From NCBI GenBank assembly GCA_024362935.1, contig JANCRA010000165.1, positions 62,001 to 126,000 on the forward strand: a DNA stretch of 64,000 bases. Reading direction: 5' to 3'. The notes under the pieces are model-generated. The model was not told the origin of the DNA. It saw nothing but the letters and a program-made list of their open reading frames with translations, and ran no database searches. Shown here piece after piece: positions 61,902 through 64,000 of this stretch. Origin of the DNA: Setophaga petechia (taxonomy: Eukaryota > Chordata > Aves > Passeriformes > Parulidae). The translations under genes were made by a program, and so were the position numbers. The first letter of the stretch is position 1. Each line of letters opens with the position of its first letter.

Positions 61902-62195
61902 CTGTTGCAACCGTTTCGTTTTTTTGCTTTGGCTGTTGGTTTGCCCTGGGGGTCAATAAGTCTGTATTCGCCACAGCTGGAGAGCGCTCTCTTCTTATTT
62001 CAGCTGACTGTAGCCATAAGCCAAGCCACGTCCTACCACAAGGTAGTGCTGCTGTCATACTACAGAGCGTTTGCCTTAGGCGCTGTCCCAAGCCACGGAG
62101 ATTGGGATAGTGCTCCCGTACTGTTAGCGGTGCTGGAAAGCTACCCGGGATGCCCGAGAAGGACCATTTTTCTCAGCTGGACCGCTTCAGTATAT

Positions 62196-62272
62196 GGTGT
62201 GACTCTTGGAGCTGCCCTGTTGAGAACCATCAGTTGAATTTTGATAATTGTTATGTTTGCCCAATTATCCTT
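62196..62272 (+). mobile_element. CR1 LINE, right part after the LTR
   Basis: 'ggtgtgactcttggagctgc' followed by 'agttgaattttgataattgt' continues the CR1 3' UTR exactly where the left part stops. The last 40 bases are eroded, and the terminal ATTCT repeat is not visible. The next LTR-like block begins here. Confidence 0.85.
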
Positions 62273-62274
62273 TC

Positions 62275-62733
62275 ATAAAAAAACCCAAACAACAGTTGAG
62301 ATAGCAACAATTTTAATTAAATAGTTTAGAAAATACATAAATAAGGGATAGTTTGGTTCAAATAATAGCGCATAAGCAAAAGATAACCACGGGGTACGGA
62401 GTGCAGGGTTCTGGGACCCTCACCACCTCACGTACAAGCTTGCCAAGTAAAAATTTCCCCCTTATATGCCATGGGTTAATACTATCTCCTGTTTTCAGTT
62501 CGTCATATTTCTATCTCCGCCTTCATCACCACCTTTACCACGCATGTGCCACCACTCGGTTTGGTGGTCCCACAAGTCTTTTGGGGGTCGTCTGATGAAG
62601 ATTTCGTAGTCTTCCTCTGTGTCCTTTAATTCACCGTTGGGTTACACACGCGAACCAAGCCAGTACAATATAAGCCAAAACTAACATATCGCTATATCTA
62701 CTTATCAAGGCAATAAATCCCTTATAATTAACA
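62275..62733 (-). mobile_element. Probable LTR, minus strand, CpG-richer
   Basis: On the minus strand the block opens with TGTTAATTATAAGG. It has a TATA box (CATATAAG at 62461-62470) and a poly(A)-type ATTAAA at 62312-62317, about 145 bp downstream of the TATA box. It ends in a 'gctatctcaactgttg' phrase like the U5 of several avian LTRs. CpGs are commoner than in the flanks, suggesting a younger insertion. No target duplication was found, and the U5 end seems cut off at the CR1 junction, so boundaries are approximate. Confidence 0.55.
62461..62470 (-). promoter_or_regulatory. TATA box of the 62.3-62.7 kb LTR-like block
   Basis: The plus strand CTTATATGCC reads GGCATATAAG on the minus strand. 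Its distance to the downstream ATTAAA is normal for an LTR promoter and R region. Confidence 0.5.
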
Positions 62734-64000
62734 TTTTCTGGGACCCAACCAGGTTTTGCTTCCTTTCTACTCATTTTTAGCAGCTATATCTTCGGCTTCT
62801 TTCCTCCTGTCCTTGTGAACATCTGCCAGTGGGGGGGGAGGGGGTAGAGCCCCTCCTCTCCCTCTCTTCCTTGGCACTACCACTTTTAACTATTTGTATT
62901 ATTCCTAATTAATAGAATAATTAATATAATTACTGTACTAATATTGATTATTGTTTCAATTTTATCAGCATGAATCATACCTATTTATCACATAATGGTT
63001 GTGGATTCTTTCCAGTTCTGGATAATCTTTTCTTCTATGATTGATTGATATATCCAGCCCCATAGACACTGCAATATCCAATCTGACATGTACTAAAGAC
63101 ACCTTGATACCAAAATACACAACACAGAAAAAGGAATAATTTTTTTAGACATGGATTAAGTTAAAAAACATCTCAGTCATGGTTCCATTGGATGATTAAA
63201 GACATGGTTATGTATTAAAAAACCAAACAACATTGACAGACCTAAAATTTTACTCTATGAAGCTGACCGTTCTGGGCAGTTTGCCTTATCCAGCCACTTA
63301 AAAAGTCAAAGAGATTGCCACTTGTGGACAGTGCCAAAGATGTCTTAGTCAGGATCCGTTATGCGTAAAATCAGTGGAGCTGCATTACAATCACTTTGCA
63401 GTTCTGTTTATTCATTTTGGCTTGGAAACAGGTCTTGTTTATAGAAGATCTGTATCATACTACTTTACATAAGCTGGAAGAGAATGCAATTCTCACACAC
63501 AACAAAATATGTGTAAGATCTTGAGTTGTCTTCTCAAGTGCAGAGGGAAAATACGCCCAAGGTCAATGCAGCAGAGCACTAGCCTGGCACAAGACAGAGT
63601 GAGAGGCTGTTCTGTGTACAAGAGAACTCATTTGGTCCAAGACTCTGCTCATTTTCTCCGCATGAACATGATGGGTTTTACAGTCCCTCAGACTAAAACA
63701 CTGACAGCCAGTGTTCCTATAAGCATAAGGCTGCCATTGTTCAGAACTCACATATATCTTACCATAAACATATTTTGGGATGCTGATATAATACAAAAAT
63801 ACAATATATGAGGAAACAGCTAGATTATCAGAACAGTAACTGAGTTGTATTTGAAGCATGTAATTAAAAAAATTCTGCGAATATTTACAAATTGTCCAAT
63901 TTGATAACCCCCACGTAGTGATCTTCAGAAAATTAGCTGTGGCGAAACACAGCTCAGTAGCTGACTGAAACACAGAAATTTCCTCTTATGGCTTTAAAAT
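62734..64000. other. Unassigned DNA beside the last LTR
   Basis: No gene recognised. The part nearest the LTR (62734-62900) includes a G8AG5 run at 62831-62844 and a CT-rich stretch, and could be leftover ERV internal DNA. Short minus-strand frames there include a hydrophobic one but are broken by stops. A 136-codon minus-strand frame at 63563-63973 shows no known domain. Confidence 0.4.
62831..62844 (+). repeat. G8AG5 tract
   Basis: Fourteen bases with a single A between runs of eight and five G. This is unusual in AT-rich DNA and could support a G-quadruplex. Confidence 0.9.

Larger units (their letters stand above)
61528..62189 (+). mobile_element. Solo LTR (class II/ERVK-like) nested in CR1
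   Basis: The 662-bp element starts TGCTGTGTTGTGTCC and ends ACCGCTTCA. The 6-bp flanks gtacat (61522-61527) and gtatat (62190-62195) form a target duplication with one mismatch. Removing the element and one flank restores the CR1 wording 'acatggtgtgactcttgg', which fixes both ends independently. Inside are an 11-bp tandem repeat (61581-61602), a TATA box (61895-61901) and a weak AATAAG poly(A) variant (61955-61960). A 6-bp duplication fits a class II element. No viral genes remain, as expected after LTR-LTR recombination. Open frames across it (for example 61881-62237) are accidental. Confidence 0.92.

Noticed and set aside
61881..62237. 118-codon open frame on the plus strand
   Set aside because: It runs through the U3/R/U5 of the nested LTR and into CR1 sequence and has no independent support.
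63563..63973. 136-codon minus-strand frame near a possible ERV
   Set aside because: No recognisable retroviral or cellular motif; composition looks random, so it is not called as a gene.
1..64000. CRISPR arrays, operons, bacterial promoters
   Set aside because: Composition and repeats are vertebrate; no regularly spaced short repeats with unique spacers were seen.

Overview
This window looks like a gene-poor stretch of a bird genome, most likely a songbird. I see no protein-coding gene, exon chain, rRNA, tRNA or CRISPR array that I can support. The DNA is AT-rich, and every open reading frame is short (at most about 150 codons). The longest one (18834-19295, minus strand) lies partly antisense to a transposon copy. 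The bird assignment rests on repeated CR1 LINE 3' ends, on endogenous retrovirus LTRs of types I recognise from avian genomes, and on the absence of recognisable Alu or L1. Family names are from memory and were not checked against a repeat library.

Layout. 1-16.9 kb is mostly unique AT-rich DNA with one ERVL-type LTR remnant (1292-1681), a 38-bp-period duplication (5914-5975) and a 12-bp perfect hairpin next to three CAGCTG E-boxes (16435-16501). 16.9-19.2 kb holds two CR1 3' ends on the plus strand. 19.2-27.5 kb is unique, with one doubtful MIR-like trace. 27.5-30.8 kb is repeat-rich: a (TA)n(TG)n tract, a 929-bp LTR on the minus strand, a CR1 end on the minus strand, an (AAT)n(AAC)n tract, and a 405-bp LTR on the minus strand with a near-perfect 6-bp target duplication. 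30.8-41 kb is unique, with one old CR1 remnant and a candidate conserved element near 31.9 kb. 41-43.2 kb has three long homopolymers and a second, strongly shortened copy of the LTR type seen at 1292. 46.2-46.6 kb holds an ERV1-like LTR with a tRNA-Pro-like primer-binding site on one side and a polypurine-like tract on the other. 46.8-57 kb is unique, with an A-rich tract. 57-62.3 kb has three CR1 copies. The last of these is split by a 662-bp LTR whose flanks still show the 6-bp target duplication and the interrupted CR1 sequence. 62.3-62.7 kb looks like one more, CpG-richer LTR on the minus strand, and the rest to 64 kb is unexplained.

There are no genes here that work together. The history that can be read is one of transposon layering: CR1 copies came first, LTR insertions landed in or next to them, and later internal deletions and microsatellite growth followed. 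Any function is more likely to be regulatory (candidate conserved noncoding blocks) than coding, and that part is inference.
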